Source: Burhinus oedicnemus
Taxonomy: Eukaryota > Chordata > Aves > Charadriiformes > Burhinidae
DNA length: 64,000 nucleotides
NCBI GenBank assembly: GCA_008921705.1
Contig: VFFE01007126.1
Span: 2,077,745-2,141,744, forward strand
Direction of reading: 5' to 3'
The translations under genes were made by a program, and so were the position numbers. Position 1 is the stretch's first letter. Each line of letters starts with the position of its first letter. Positions 49,301 to 61,837 of this stretch are shown one piece after another. The notes under the pieces were generated by a model, which saw only the letters and a list, made by a program, of their open reading frames with translations, was not told the DNA's origin and searched no databases.

Positions 49301-52300
49301 ATTATACAGAAAACTGGAAAAATCCCAAAGTTGTATCTATTTCCAAGGGAAACAGCTTGCAATCACATTCTTTTATAGAGTGATTTTTGTATGTTTTTGT
49401 TGCTGTTGTTGACTTTCTGGCATGGTGGTAGGGACAGAACTGTACTCAATTATGGAAGACTGAAATCAACATTATGAAAAGCAAAGGCATATACATGTGG
49501 TTAAAAAAGAAAAAAAATCTGTGAAAATACCCATTCTTAGAGATGTAGAATTAATGATATGAAAACTGTAGAGTGGACTTAAAAAATAGGACTCCTATTT
49601 ATTTGCTGAAGTGTTTAGCATTGCTTTTATACCAATGTTGTTGAGCCAAAACTAGGACATTGTAGATAAAACTTGTGCATTAGTTCACAGCCAAGAGCCA
49701 CCAAGAATCTTGATGGCACACACAGAGCTTTTTTGCTGGTGGTAGTCTTATGCTTGAGTTTACGTTAGTAGAAAACAGTTTGCCTGGGGGTTTATTCCAG
49801 TCCCTAGTACAAACTACCTGAATTCTGAACTTCCAGAAGTAGAGCTTTTGAACACTGGATTTTAACTAAGGAAAAACAAGTTAATTCTCCTAATATAAAT
49901 CAAAGTGAAGGTTATATGCAGTCCACTTTTACTAAAGAAGGTGTTTCTGGTGATACAACCAAATGAGTGTATGGAGTCTTAACATTTATCAGTGATGTGA
50001 TAGTACTATTCAAAATGGTAATCATTATTTTACTTTCTGTGCTTGGATTTTGTGACCCATGAATGCCAGTAAATTTTTCATCTGTTTGGAAACTATTAAC
50101 TGCATTTCTCTCTCTTTAGCTAGTAAGACACCACCCTATGATTTATTGTAGATGAAAAGTAGAAGAGTCAGAGACTCTAAGGATGTAAACCCTCTGGAAC
50201 AATCTGGTTCAATGCAATTGTTATTAGGGTAATTTGGGGTCAGCAGTCTGGCTAGAGAATAAATGTATTTCTTTGCCTCACCTCACAACCTCCTTATTTT
50301 AATATTTGTAAACCTTCCTCTTATTAAAGACTGATCATAGCTGTAATTCCAACAGATGCTTTCCACTAATCATCACTCAGGCACCATAAAACCAAACCAT
50401 CTTGTAAATGTTGCTGACATGGAACCAAACTCCAGAACCTTTTCTGTCCCAAAATCAAGGAAGTGAAAATTTGTGTATTTGTCTGCAGTTTTGCTCTGTT
50501 TTCTTCACAGGCTACTGAGTGTGTTTGAAAGGGCATTTAAGTACTAGTTGCAAATGCCCCCCCAAAAATGGAAGAATCAAAGTGAAATCCATGTGGTATT
50601 GTAATTATTTGCTGCTGTGTATGGCCACAATGGCTCTATGTACTAATGTCTTTTGAAATAACTTTGTCTGACTAACTTGGGAAACAGCCAAATGAAATTT
50701 TGTCTGAGCCTTGAGTTTAGTCACTGTTGTGGTCTATATTTATGCCTGTGTTTGGTGAATGCATTTGAAATAATCCTGATACAAGTCCAGGATTGAACCA
50801 GGGGAGAGGACATGGTGCAAACTTGTGATAAAATAATGAATAAAGCACTTGAAATTTCCAAAGAGACTTTTTCCCTCTTACAGTAGTTTGTTCTTTGTGC
50901 TTTCTTTTTCATATTTACAAGGGATTTTATTCCTATCTCCCTTCAGAGGCAAGGGTATAAATGTTTTTGTGTGTTCTTGCCAAGAAAGTGTTTTGGTAAT
51001 TAAGAGGCCATGTTTTCAAGTGGTATAAGTCCTATAAAAGGTGTAGAATACAGTGCATTCTGAATTAAGCCTCATATTTGGTTGACAAGCTGTTACCTTT
51101 TCTGTCCTTAAAAATACTAATCATCTAAATACTTCCTAACAAGGCACACAGAATTTTGGTTTCTTAAATTGGAAAAAACAGGCTTGGCTCTATATAGTTT
51201 TTCCTCCGTAACTGACAGAGGCAACAGCTTAAAAACCCCCAAGACTGACACTTCATGAGATGACCTGTCAGCTGAGTGTCTATCTTCAAGAAGAAATGTG
51301 GGCTGGTGTCCCAGATTAGGGATTTTTGGGGTGTCAGTAAGTTTTTGTCTCTGTGAACTGAGGAAATGGTGCTCACACACCATGCCTCCGATCTTCAGCA
51401 GGTCTGCTATGCCTTCTGCAAGGGAAAAACTATCCTTTGCCTGCAGCAAATATACATCTCAATTATGACATCCAGTACACTAAAATCATCACAGTGGGGA
51501 TGTTTCTTTCTGAATGAGGAGTAAGCAGAGACATTTTGATAGGCTTCAAAGTGAGGTTAAATTTTGCAGCAGTATAATAATAAAGGAGACACCAGAGTTG
51601 GGCTTTAACTTAGTATGACCTTCTAATCATTTATAGTGAAGTCATGGAGTATAAGTGTGCCAGCTACACTGTAATGCTCACTATTTATAGCCAAGTTGTT
51701 AAGCCTAGCTTGACTTAGGTAATAAAGTTCCATTTATCTCATTAAATTAGTTAACAACGGCGATTATTTTCCAATTCATACTGGCAATAAACACAGCCCA
51801 ATATTCCTTAGGCAAGTGAAGGGATTCCCTTTTCAAACATCCTCATGTATTAGGAGAATGAAAGAGAGTATATTGTCCTTGAGACTTGCTTGCCATTTTC
51901 TTAGTTGTTGAAATGCAAGAGTTGGTAGAAGTGTTACCAATAAGGAAAACATAGATCACAGAGGAAGATGTGCCATTGTTAACTTTGAAAGCTACTTTGA
52001 TTGGCCATGATGCTGTGTCCACAGTAACATATACACAGAGGAATTATACAGGAAAAGGCAAAAAACAAAAAGTGCCATTATTTTCTAAAAAGACAGTTAT
52101 TTTCAGAACGTAGCCTCTATCTCTTACAATTTTTTATTAGGAGTAGTTAGTAGTTACTTTTTGTGCCTCCTGTTGTTATTGCCTGGGTGAGATGCTATAG
52201 CTATGGGGATAACTGAGTGTTTGGTTTTAGTGCAAATGCAGGCCAGGTACAGAAGGAACCAAGAGTAACAGTGCAGCAAGACTGATGGAAGAGCGATGAG

Positions 52301-53041
52301 GGATAAGTTTAGCAACATCTTGGTTTAGAATGATTAAAAGTGTGCTTTAAAATATTTTATTTTCACAAATGCCTAATACTAATAAAGAATTTGACCATGA
52401 AGTAGTAATGAGACAGTTACAAGACTTTACAGGAATTCTGCTTTGAGAAGAGGAAGTATGTATTTGAAGAGGGCTTTTAAAGACTATTTTTATGGCTAAG
52501 AGCAGTAAGCAGTTTAGACAGCAGTCAAAACCTTTGGCTGCAAAATATCAAGCCAAATCACTCCCTCTTGGGGAGAAACCCAAGGGAGGGAACTGGTGGA
52601 ATAGGACAATCTCATAAGACTCCTTTTCTAAATTCCTGTAAATAATTTTCTTTATGGGATATTTTTAAGAACTACAGATTTGCTGATGTTAAGGCTACCT
52701 TTGTCTTCAGCTATATGAGTTCCCAGTATTCCTGGGCAGAGTGCCCATTTCACTTCTCTAAGAGTTGGATCTTCATGAACAAACTCATTTTTTCACCGTG
52801 ACATTGGGACCCTTTGCCACTTGGTTCTTGCCAGGGGCCACATGTGACTATCTAACTCTTCCCTGAGACTGTCTCGAATCCTAAAGAGTATGGGCAGGTT
52901 CTCTGCCTACCGTTTTCCATAGGCTACCCATTGCAGGGTTTGTGGTCTTTATAGAACAGATTCCTCTTGTGTGTACTGAGGGGATGATTTGCTATAATTT
53001 CCCGAGTTGTACATGGAAGAAAGAGAGGAGATCAACGGTAT
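46391..53041. other. Long non-coding stretch, no gene recognised
   Basis: No exon, RNA gene or interspersed repeat was identified over about 6.6 kb. A-runs occur at about 46470-46483 and 46718-46728 and a T-run at about 47953-47962. Open frames such as 48969-49247 (+, 92 codons) and 51117-51449 (-, 110 codons) lack recognisable domains. Confidence 0.6.
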
Positions 53042-53092
53042 AGATTGGATGACTTCTTGAGTTCTTTTTCAGACTTATTTTTCTATGATTCC
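53042..53092 (+). mobile_element. Probable CR1 LINE 3' tail stub, old
   Basis: The sequence AGATTGGATGACTTCTTGAG, then a CTTTTTCAGACTTATT stretch and TTCTATGATTCC, has the layout of a CR1 3' end: the GATTGGATGACCTC-type block, then a pyrimidine-rich CCAG block, then a TTCTATGATT terminus. Several substitutions separate it from typical copies. No body was seen upstream. Confidence 0.6.
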
Positions 53093-55120
53093 AATGTCAC
53101 AAAAACATGGGTGGGAAGCATCAAAGGCAGCAGGGATGCAATGAGATTTGGTCTTCATAGAGAATTTATGTGGGCTTTGAAAAATATTTAGGTACACATT
53201 AGTGAAGGCTTTGTATTGGCAGTGCTGCAAGGATTCTTTGTTGCAGGAAACTAAGAGCTGCTGGGAGTTCTGGCAGGAGAATCAAATAATCATCACAAAT
53301 TCAGATTCTGCAAAGTGATACAAATATGCAAGAGCATAGTTTGATGGTTAAACAGAGCAGAGTTGAAAGCACTAAACATGTTTGCCTACTACAGATGTGA
53401 CTGTCAGGTGGAGAGCATTTTGAAACCAAGTACTGGACACCGCTAGCCCCCAGAGCTAAGTTGGTATAACACTTAGCAAGTTCGTGCCCCAGAGTAGTGC
53501 GGAATAATAAGGAGGAGAATGAAATCACATGGAGGAATCTCAAAATGACCTCCAAAAAAGAATTGCTTTTGCTCTGAAACTGTATCTTACTCCTGCAGTT
53601 TATTCCAACTCTATGTTATTTTGCTCTAGGCTTCTTTACACGGTACATTTACTTGTTGCTATTGTGTGATCGCGTTCTCCTAGTTTTCTCTACATTTGCA
53701 TTTATTTCTCACTCTCCCCAGCTGCTATGGCTCGTTAACCCCTTTAGGCAAGACCCAATTTGTGGTCAGTGGCTTCTCTTTGCTAGTCTTTTCTCTTGTT
53801 CCACTTGTGAGCTTCTGCTATTCATGACATAAAACTAAAACTGTTATTTCCTCTGGGAATATGGGAAAATGAATATAAGGCCTGTTGCTTCATGTGTCAA
53901 CTGTAGATAGACTATTCCATAGAACCTCTTGGACAGAAGAGGTAAAATTATGTTACAATCAGTGGGCATTTAATTGACTATACTATTTTCAGGTTCTGGA
54001 AATGCTCGATTTTTCCAGAACAGTGAACAAGTTCAAGAACAGCATTTCAGCACCAAACACTTTACGAACTATTGACCTATTTTTCTATCTTTAGAAGTAA
54101 GTTGAAAAACAGTTATTTAGAGATGGAGAGCAACAAAGATTTTCAATGGGAGTCAAGTGCCTAAAATACCCATGTAATTTGTTTCCATTGGTAAAGTATG
54201 TGATTAAAGCTGGGCAGAATATATGAAAATTAAGTATTGGTTTAAGCCAAAACTTTGGGTACAAAAGGTTCAAAGTGAATCATCCTGAAACTAAAACTAG
54301 AGTAAATTTTACGGTTACTTTACCGCATCTCTTCAGAAAGGATGAAACCCAGAAAGTCAACTCTCCCATACATGAAGAGTCCATAACTGGATATTACTGT
54401 TTGAACCCTAATCCAGCAGAGAAGAAATTATGCCAAATGTGCAAATGATGCATTGCAGTGTATGTGTTGCCTAAAATTTGCACATGAGAAGCAGCAGACT
54501 AGTGACAGGAGGGTCTGTGTCTTGGAGTAAAGGTCCAAGTCCCTCATGTTCCCTGTGTTTGAGGATGCAGTACTAATGTAATGCTTTCTGGCTTTTAGCA
54601 ACATATGCCATGAACATTTATGAAGTCTTAAATTGTAAGTTTCAGTCTCTTGCAAAAAAAAATAAATTATGGCTTAGAATCTTTTCTAGAAAGAGAAAAG
54701 TATTGACTAGATGCTGTTAGCTGCTAAAAAAGACTTAACAATTCCCTGAGTCATGGAAATTTTGGGCTTTTTGTTTTTACAGGAGGGATATATCACGTTT
54801 CCTTCTCTCTGCATCTAGCTGTGATTAGAATTAATAAATATTTATTAGTTTAGCCTTTATTGGGGCACATTTCAAAATACAGCCATTGAGTATTCAGTCA
54901 TGATTTTGTAGGAACAATCACTTGCGCCTGCAGAGGATGAGTGACGTATTTAAATAAGATACATTGGATCCAATCTTCTGCACAATATTTGTGACTTCAG
55001 AGTAGCTGCCCTAATTTACACTACCTCCACAACTGCTTATTCACAGCCTACATGCTTTCCGCATGTAGAACTCAACAAGTTCATTGAGAGAACTACATAT
55101 ATCCTGGACTGTGAGGATGG
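53093..55120. other. Non-coding stretch, nothing recognised
   Basis: No gene, RNA or repeat was identified. Small open frames (60-84 codons, minus strand) show no known domain. Confidence 0.55.
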
Positions 55121-55606
55121 AGATTTGAGGTGTTGGAGCATGTCCAGAGAAGGGCAACAAAGCTGGTGAGGAGCCTAGAGCACAAGTCTTATGAGGAGCA
55201 GCTGAGGGAACTGGAGTTGTTTAGCCTGGAGAAAAGGAGGCTGAGGGGACACCTTATTGCTCTTTACAACTACCTGAAAGGAGGCTGTAGAGAGGTGGGG
55301 GTCGATCTCTTCTCCCAAGTAACAAGCAATAGGATGAGAGGAAACAGCCTCAGTTTCGCCAGGAGAGGTTTAGATTGGATACTAGGAAAAAAATTCTTCA
55401 CCGAAAGGGTCATCAAGCTTTGGAACAGGCTGCCAGGGAAGTGGTGGAATCACCATCCCTGGAGGTATTTAAAAAACAGGTAGACATGATGCTGAGGAAC
55501 GTGGTTTAGTGGTGGTTTTGGCAGTGTTAGGTTTAGAGTTGGACTCGATGATCTTAAAGGTCTCTTCCAACCTAGGTGATTCTATGATTCGGTGATTCTA
55601 TGATTA
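55121..55606 (+). mobile_element. CR1 LINE, 5'-truncated 3' end copy (same subfamily as 13281-13772)
   Basis: The copy starts within ORF2 at TTGAGGTGTTGGAGC and ends with two TGATTCTATGATT-type units at 55606. It shares its full layout with the copy at 13281-13772, including the GAGCACAAGTCTTATGAG and AACAAGC-ATAGGA stretches, and is the same subfamily. It lacks the first 40 bp of that copy. The spacing in the ACTCGATGATCTTAAAGG block before the tail is standard. Confidence 0.97.
55130..55483 (+). pseudogene. CR1 ORF2 C-terminal remnant
   Basis: A 117-codon frame starts [18 protein letters not shown], continues [19 protein letters not shown], and reaches [18 protein letters not shown]. At 55431-55438 the copy reads TGCCAGGG where the sister copy at 13281 reads TGCCCAGGG. 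The lost C shifts the frame and replaces the expected R-E-V-V-E-S-P-S-L ending with GKWWNHHPW. Without RT or endonuclease domains it has no function of its own. Confidence 0.93.
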
Positions 55607-56672
55607 TAAATTGGTATAGCTGCAAGGGTGTTATACCTATGCACATTTTTTAAAGATCTGGTCCAGTAGGTTTTATGACTTGTTGACTGAATGGATGAAA
55701 TTGCAGTAATAAATTTAAAGACCCTTTTGAATGTGTGGTTGTCTTTATCATTCGTTTTTATTTCCATTGTCTCTGCTGCCATTGGGCCCTTTTGACATCA
55801 AAATAAGAGGATAAAACAAAACAGTAGTTTAGCACACACTGAAATGGAAAATATGAAAAGGCTTAATAAATACACTGTCTGTGTAACTGACAACATCTGT
55901 AATAGCTTTGTAGCCAAGTGCCTTGAAACCACCTCTTAAATACAGTTCTCAGTAATCAAACCTAAATACATGCTAATTCAGAAAGCTCTGACATGTTGCA
56001 TTGAAAATGTCTTTTGAAAGAACTTCCTTTCCTTCATCAACTAAAGATACTGTTCCCATTTACTTTTGCTGCATATTTAAGACTACTACATTCTGTCAGT
56101 CTGCTGGATGACTTACTGAAGCTAACAGTACAAAATAATGGTAGGTAACTAGCCAAATTGATGCACTGTATTTCTGGAAGTCAGTCAATGATTCCTTAAA
56201 ATGTACATATCATTATGAAATTCTTTATGGGTTTAGTAAGAATGCTTTAAATTCTTTAAAGTTAACGAATGAAGACGTTTTTACTTTTGAAAGAAAAAAA
56301 TCACAAAACCGAAAGCAGTCTTCTGAACGTTATTCTAACAGTGTTAGGCAAGAAATTTGGGTTGATTGTCCTTTCCAGAGCATTATCAAATGCAGAAAGG
56401 ACTGATAACCAGGACAACAGAGGTCTGGCTGGCCTTGGGTCAGCATCTGTAAGCCGTGCCCAGTGTACACAGTCTGACCTACACTTTAGCCTGCTCTTGA
56501 GCTATACTCGACCAGATAGAATGGGCACATCCTTTGGGCGCATGTCTTTGCATGCACTGCTCTCTATGAGAGGCATAAGCATGTAACTCTCCTACAGGCC
56601 TTCATACCCTAGTTCAGCATTTCAGTGGTACCTAAAGAGAATCACCCATGTCGATTGCATGATTTGGGTCAA
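55607..56672. other. Spacer between two tail-to-tail CR1 copies
   Basis: About 1 kb of AT-rich sequence without recognisable gene or repeat. The 105-codon frame 56269-56586 (+) has no known domain. Confidence 0.55.
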
Positions 56673-57885
56673 TAGAATCATAGAATCATAGACTGGTTTA
56701 GGTTGGAAGGGACCTTAAACATCATCTAGTTCCAACCCCCTTGCCATGGGCAAGGACACCTCCTACTAGACCACATTGCTCAAAGCCTCATCCAACCTGG
56801 CCTTGAACAATGCTAGGGATGGGGCCTCCAAAGCTTCCCTGGGCAACCTGTTCCAGTGCCTCACCACCCTCACAGTAAAGAATTCCTTCCTGAGATCTAA
56901 TCTAAATCTACCCTCTTCTAGCTTGAAGCCATTACCCCTTGTCCTATCACTACATGTCCTTGTAAAAAGTCCCTCTCCAGCTTCCTTGTAGGGCCTTTTG
57001 AGATACTGGCAGGCTGCTATAAGGTCTTCCCAGAGCCTTCTCTTCTCCAGGCTGAACAACCCCAACTCTTTCAGCCTGTCCTTATAGCAGAAGTGCTCTC
57101 ACCCTCTGATCATCTTTGTGGCCCTCCTCTGGATCCACTCCAACAGATCCATGTGCTTCTTATGCTGGGGGCTCCAGAGCTGGACACAGTGTTCCAGGTA
57201 GGGTCTCATGAGAGGGTCAGAACCACCTCCCTCGACCTGCTGGCCGCGCTTCTTTTGATGCAGCCCAGGATGCAGCTGGCTTTCTGGGCTGGAGGTGCAC
57301 ACTACTGGCTCATGTTGAGCTTCTCATCTACCAACACCCCCAAGCCCCTCTCCTCAAGGCTGCTCTCGATCCACTCTCTGCCCAGCCTGTATTTGTGCAT
57401 GGGATTACCCTGACCTGCATGCAGGACCTTGCACTTGGCCTTGTTGAACTTCATGAGGTTCATACGGGCCCACCTCTCAAGCCTGTCCAGGTCCCTCTGG
57501 ATGGCATCCCTTCCCGCCAGTGTGTCGTGTCATCAGCAAACTTGCTGACGGTGCACTCAGTCCCAACATCCGTGTCGCCAACAAAGATGTTAAATAGTAC
57601 TGGTCCCAGTACCAACCCCTGAGGAACACCACTTGTCACTGCATGCCACTTGGACATCGACCTGTTGACCGCAACTCTTTGAGTGCGGCCATATAGCCAA
57701 TTCCTTATCCACCGAATGGTCCATCCATCAAATCCATGTCTGTCCAATTTAGAGACTAGGATATCATGTGGGACAGTGTCAAATGCCTTGCATAATTCCA
57801 GGTAGATGACATCTGTTGTTCTCCCCTTAACCACCAAGGCTGTAATCTCATCATACAAGGCCACCAAGTTTGTCAGGCATGACAA
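56673..57885 (-). mobile_element. CR1 LINE, minus strand, about 1.2 kb, RT-bearing
   Basis: The 3' tail lies at 56673-56695 (AGAATCATAGAATCATAG), followed by the reverse complement of the 3' UTR and ORF2 up to about 57885, where similarity ends abruptly inside the RT domain (5' truncation). The 99-codon minus-strand frame 56766-57065 encodes [20 protein letters not shown] ... FRLDLRKEFFTVRVVRHWNR, the standard CR1 C-terminus, intact to its end. RT motifs lie in the separate minus-strand frame 57460-57885. Compared with 35301-35675 it retains the roughly 175 bp missing there. Confidence 0.97.
57460..57885 (-). pseudogene. CR1 reverse transcriptase domain, truncated, catalytic Asp replaced
   Basis: A 141-codon frame covers the RT palm: [14 protein letters not shown], motif A region [49 protein letters not shown], and motif [10 protein letters not shown] (FADD at 57529-57540). 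In motif A the catalytic Asp position, LDF in the other copies of this window, is Glu (codon at 57796-57798). Directly after FADD a small deletion shifts the frame: the GDAIQRDLD block continues in another frame. It is the most nearly continuous RT segment in the window, but it is dead through 5' truncation, catalytic substitution and frameshift. Confidence 0.95.
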
Positions 57886-59399
57886 TAGTTCATGTTCATT
57901 TCAACTGGTAGTCAGTTGCTGGGAGAGAGGACCTAGAGATAAGGAAAAAGCCATCTGAAGAAGAGTCACAGCTAATAGGAGGGCAGATGGAATACAGGAC
58001 TAAAGCCAAAATGAAGGAAAAAAGGTGTCCGAAAGAAAAAAAAATCTCATAAATAACAAACATTTCAATGTTAGTGTTTTTCAGAGTCAATTAAGGATTG
58101 ATTCAGTTACCCTCGTAACATTTGAGATTCCCTGCAGTATCTCAGACATCAAAATGGCACTGGCTGGAATGACGTGGGACCCGTAGGAGAGACATGCCCT
58201 TTTCCAGCTGAAGCTGGAGGCCAGGTGGGATAGACTGGGTATCTCAAATGACTGTAGATACTTGAGAGTGAGCTATATAACTTATCTTTTAACCTGCAAT
58301 GGATGCAGGAAACTAAGACCATGTCTTTGTGATGGCTTGCACACTAAAGGCTATAAGAAGTCTGTATGCAATACCATCCTCATTTCCTAGACTCTGTTGT
58401 CAAAGTATTTAGGCAAGAGTCGTGCCACTGTAATTATGAAATAACAGAAAGCACTCAGTGTAGCAAAAGAGTTACAGGCATGGTGGCACTTAGATGTATG
58501 TATAGGTACTGTGAAAGAATACGTTGTATTAATCGTGGCAGTAATATGACTTCCATGAGCAGCTGGCAGTACAGTGTCTAGCAAGGATCCTAGTGGTGTG
58601 AAAACCAAGATGCTCTGGGAAAAGAATGAAGCTTATGATATTTCTAGTTCAGCCACTTTAGCAGCAAACTATATCAGTTCAGATAGCTTTTGTGGAAAGA
58701 TGGTGTAATGGTGAGGCCTCAGGGTCTTTAAGAAGGTAAGAAAACAACAAGCTCTCTCTCTCAGTAGCACTCTGAACTATGACCGCTGGAAACCACAGAA
58801 GCTTTACTTCTTTCTGGTTTTCTTTTTACTCATTTCACAATTTCTTATGTTACTGGCAGCTGTTTATTGCATTTGGCTCACTGGTCTTTCATCACCCTAT
58901 GTTCATTTGGCCATTACTGCTTTAACTCATAGCTTTCATGGGAAGTCTGGAGGAGGTCCTGGACTTGGCCCTCTTGAGAGTCTTATGCTTTTTTTTCTTG
59001 GCTTGTGAGGTAGAGCCATCCATGTGGCCTGTTTGGTGGACTCATTTCTTTGATGACTGGCAAGGGTGTATTTCTGTGATTTCTTCAGTCCTAGCTGAGA
59101 GAAGGGAGAAGTGGAAAGACAGCACAAAGAGTCATAAATACTTACACAGTCGAGACAAATAGGGTTTGTGCTGTGACATGCTTGGTACATCAGGCTTCTG
59201 TTCACCTCACTGAAGCAGATCTCAAGGAATACTTGCTGCTGCTGCTATTGGCTCAACAGGACAGGGGCTTCTGCATTCTGACAATAAACATGTGCACAAA
59301 GTTAAGGAAAAGGGAAAATACCTACATCAGACCTTCTTCATAATTTCTTTCCTGACAGACAAAGCAGCTTAACATAGCTACACTGGGTCTGTATTTTTG
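57886..59399. other. Non-coding stretch, nothing recognised
   Basis: No gene, RNA or repeat was identified after the 5' truncation point of the minus-strand CR1. The frames 58366-58581 (+) and 58387-58608 (-) overlap antisense and look like chance. Confidence 0.55.
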
Positions 59400-60060
59400 C
59401 AAATATTATTTATTTCAGATGCTTAATCCAAGATACAGTACAATACAGAAATAAATTCATTGTTCATCAGCCCCCTCAAAAGTACGGTAAGAATCAACTG
59501 GTCAAAGTAGTCAGGTATTTATCAGCGATGGACTTGCTGTTTTTAATTCTGCTCTTTGCCAAATACTTAACAGTTCAGCTATCCTGTTACTGGACATTTA
59601 TTTAATAATGCACTCCTATGGGTGAGAGTATTAAACATACACACTCAGTGAGAATGATTTTTTTAAAAAAACCCTCAGAGCTGTGAAAATTATCACCCAT
59701 AGAAGTCAATGGATCTGACATGTGGTTGAATGGAAAATGCATTTGCATTATTGTTCCTGTCATAAAATAACGCCCTAGTTTTTCCCCTCTGCCTTACACT
59801 GACAATTTACATTTTGAACACCATTTCCTTAGAGATTTGATTTTCTTTATGCAAGAATAGCCTGCATCTCTCTCTCTTTAATAACAAAGCATATTGGTAC
59901 AGAAAGAAACAAAACACTCCATTCATAGTGAAAATGAACCATTTAGGAGAATGGGAATAAAGACGTTGCATTCAATTTTTTCTTGAAAATGCCATGACCA
60001 CCTTCTTATGCTTGATTCTTTTGAGTTGCTAAGCTCCCTGCTGTGACTGGAAATTGAAGA
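59400..60060. other. AT-rich patch with clustered transcription-factor-like motifs
   Basis: No repeat or gene was recognised. The patch includes an octamer ATTTGCAT at 59741-59748 directly followed by ATTGTT (SOX-type core) at 59750-59755. The AT-rich, non-repetitive text looks like possible conserved non-coding DNA, but this is only an impression; no comparison with other genomes was available. Confidence 0.3.
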
Positions 60061-61810
60061 AGCTCAAAGTCTCGTGGGGACTGGGTTCTCATTTGGTTTT
60101 AGACATAAAAATATTGTGCCCTTTTTGTTCTGTATAGTGTAGTAGATTATGAAACAAATGAGAGAGACAACACTCTGGAAAAAGAAATCCTCTTTTTATT
60201 TCACCATGTAATTACAAAAACAGGGGAAGCTTTTCAAGGTTCTATTTTATAAACAAAACACATGCCAAATTGCATAGATCTGACAAAAGTTTACTTAAGT
60301 AAGGACATCATTTACAAATCATTTTCACAGGATTTTTGCTAGACATGCAAAAACTAAAGCCTCATCTTCTTTTTTTTTATTTAAAGATGTATCCACGAGT
60401 GATCCCTTATTCTGGAAAGGGTAGATCAGAAATATTGACTTGCAGTGGTTGCTTGCAAGTGCCACTACACTCCTCAGTAACTTGTTAACCAGGCATGCAT
60501 TCTCAATACAGCGAACCAGTATGGGGTCGTGGCATTTTCAGAAAAAAATGAACTCTACAGAAAGATTCCCAGCCTCTTAAATGGTTCCTTTTCACAATGA
60601 ACAGAAGTGTTTTGTTTCTTTCTGTAACAGCAGTGTCTTAAAAAACAATATATACCAAACCACCACATTAAAATAACAATATTAACATTGCAAGTCAAGC
60701 ATTTATAAATTATGAAGTCCGAGAATTATAAGTTCCCTTTGCCACCTTAATTCAGTCTCCTTATGAGTGTGCATTATGATAAATTATGTAATTGCTTACC
60801 CTTCTTTGCACAGGATCTGTGCCCCATGGGCTCTTGCCCAGTCAGTCTCGGTATCACATCTTGCCTCACTCCTTGTCTCAGTGCTTTTTAATCAAAATTC
60901 CTGGAAACCTCTTTCTTGGAAGTGACTGCCTTAGCCAACACTTTCCCCAGCAAGAGTCTCCGAGGTATACACAGCAGGGAATGCTTCAGATGTGCAAATG
61001 GTTAAAACTTAGCAAAGCCATAAGCAGTGTGGAATGTGTTCTTATATGGTGATATTAAACTATAGAAAGCACAAAGTATTTCAGCTTTTATTTAGCAGTA
61101 TGAGGTGCTGTGTTGAAGGTAGGATGTCTGGGGCCCAACAAAAGATAAGATGTTAATATAACCCATGTTCACAGTTACAACATAAACAGTGAAGCATTGT
61201 CTGGGGTTTCATTTCAAGTTATTGCTGGCGAACTCCCATTTGTAATAACTGGCATCCCAAATCTATCCTTTGATTACAGACCCAGAAAAAAGAAAAATGG
61301 TTAAATTGTTTGAAATATCGAGTAAAACTTGCAGTTAAACATTATCCCTTTCCTTTTTAGTTGCAGGGAGATTTTATAGGGAAATTCCCTTCTTTGGCTG
61401 TCTTTTAGATTATATTAAAAACAGTAATAGTTCTTCTGGGATAAAAAGAGAAGATAGTTGAGCTGGTTAGGAGTTCCTACATTTTCTGTTGCTACTCACT
61501 CTGATCCTGTTTCCTGGAGGACAAAAGAAGACAAAAGTTCAAAGAAGGGGTCAGGAAAGAGAAACAAGCCAGAAAAATGCAACTTCTGCCTGAGGTGCTG
61601 ACTCAGACATTCATGAGTGGAGGACCTTAAGCACAACATATGTTCTGATCGGCCAGCTAGAGATGTGGAAAAGTTATGCCAGCATTGATTGGGGTACTTG
61701 CTTTCAGCTACCTTTTGTTGGTTTCACAACACTGTTACAAAAGATGCAATGTGTCTGAAACAACAGGGGAAAAAGAGCGAGAAAGGAAGAATTGAATAGG
61801 AAAGCCTCTT
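60061..61810. other. Non-coding stretch, nothing firm recognised
   Basis: No gene or interspersed repeat was identified. A TGCTGACTCAG motif (11 of 13 bases of a MAF recognition element) occurs at 61596-61606 but may be chance. The 86-codon frame 60792-61052 (+) has no known domain. Confidence 0.55.
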
Positions 61811-61837
61811 CCCCCTCCCCCCGCCCTCGTTTTCCCC
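61811..61837 (-). other. Potential G-quadruplex motif on the minus strand
   Basis: On the minus strand, four G-runs (4, 3, 6 and 5 G) are separated by loops of 7, 1 and 1 nt, meeting the common G3+N1-7 pattern. The plus strand shows C5-T-C6-G-C3-TCGTTTT-C4. It stands out because the surrounding sequence is AT-rich. Folding in the cell is not shown by sequence alone. Confidence 0.7.

Noticed and set aside
61596..61606. TGCTGACTCAG, 11 of 13 bases of a MAF recognition element
   Set aside because: A single short motif without conservation data; expected by chance at this frequency in long sequence.
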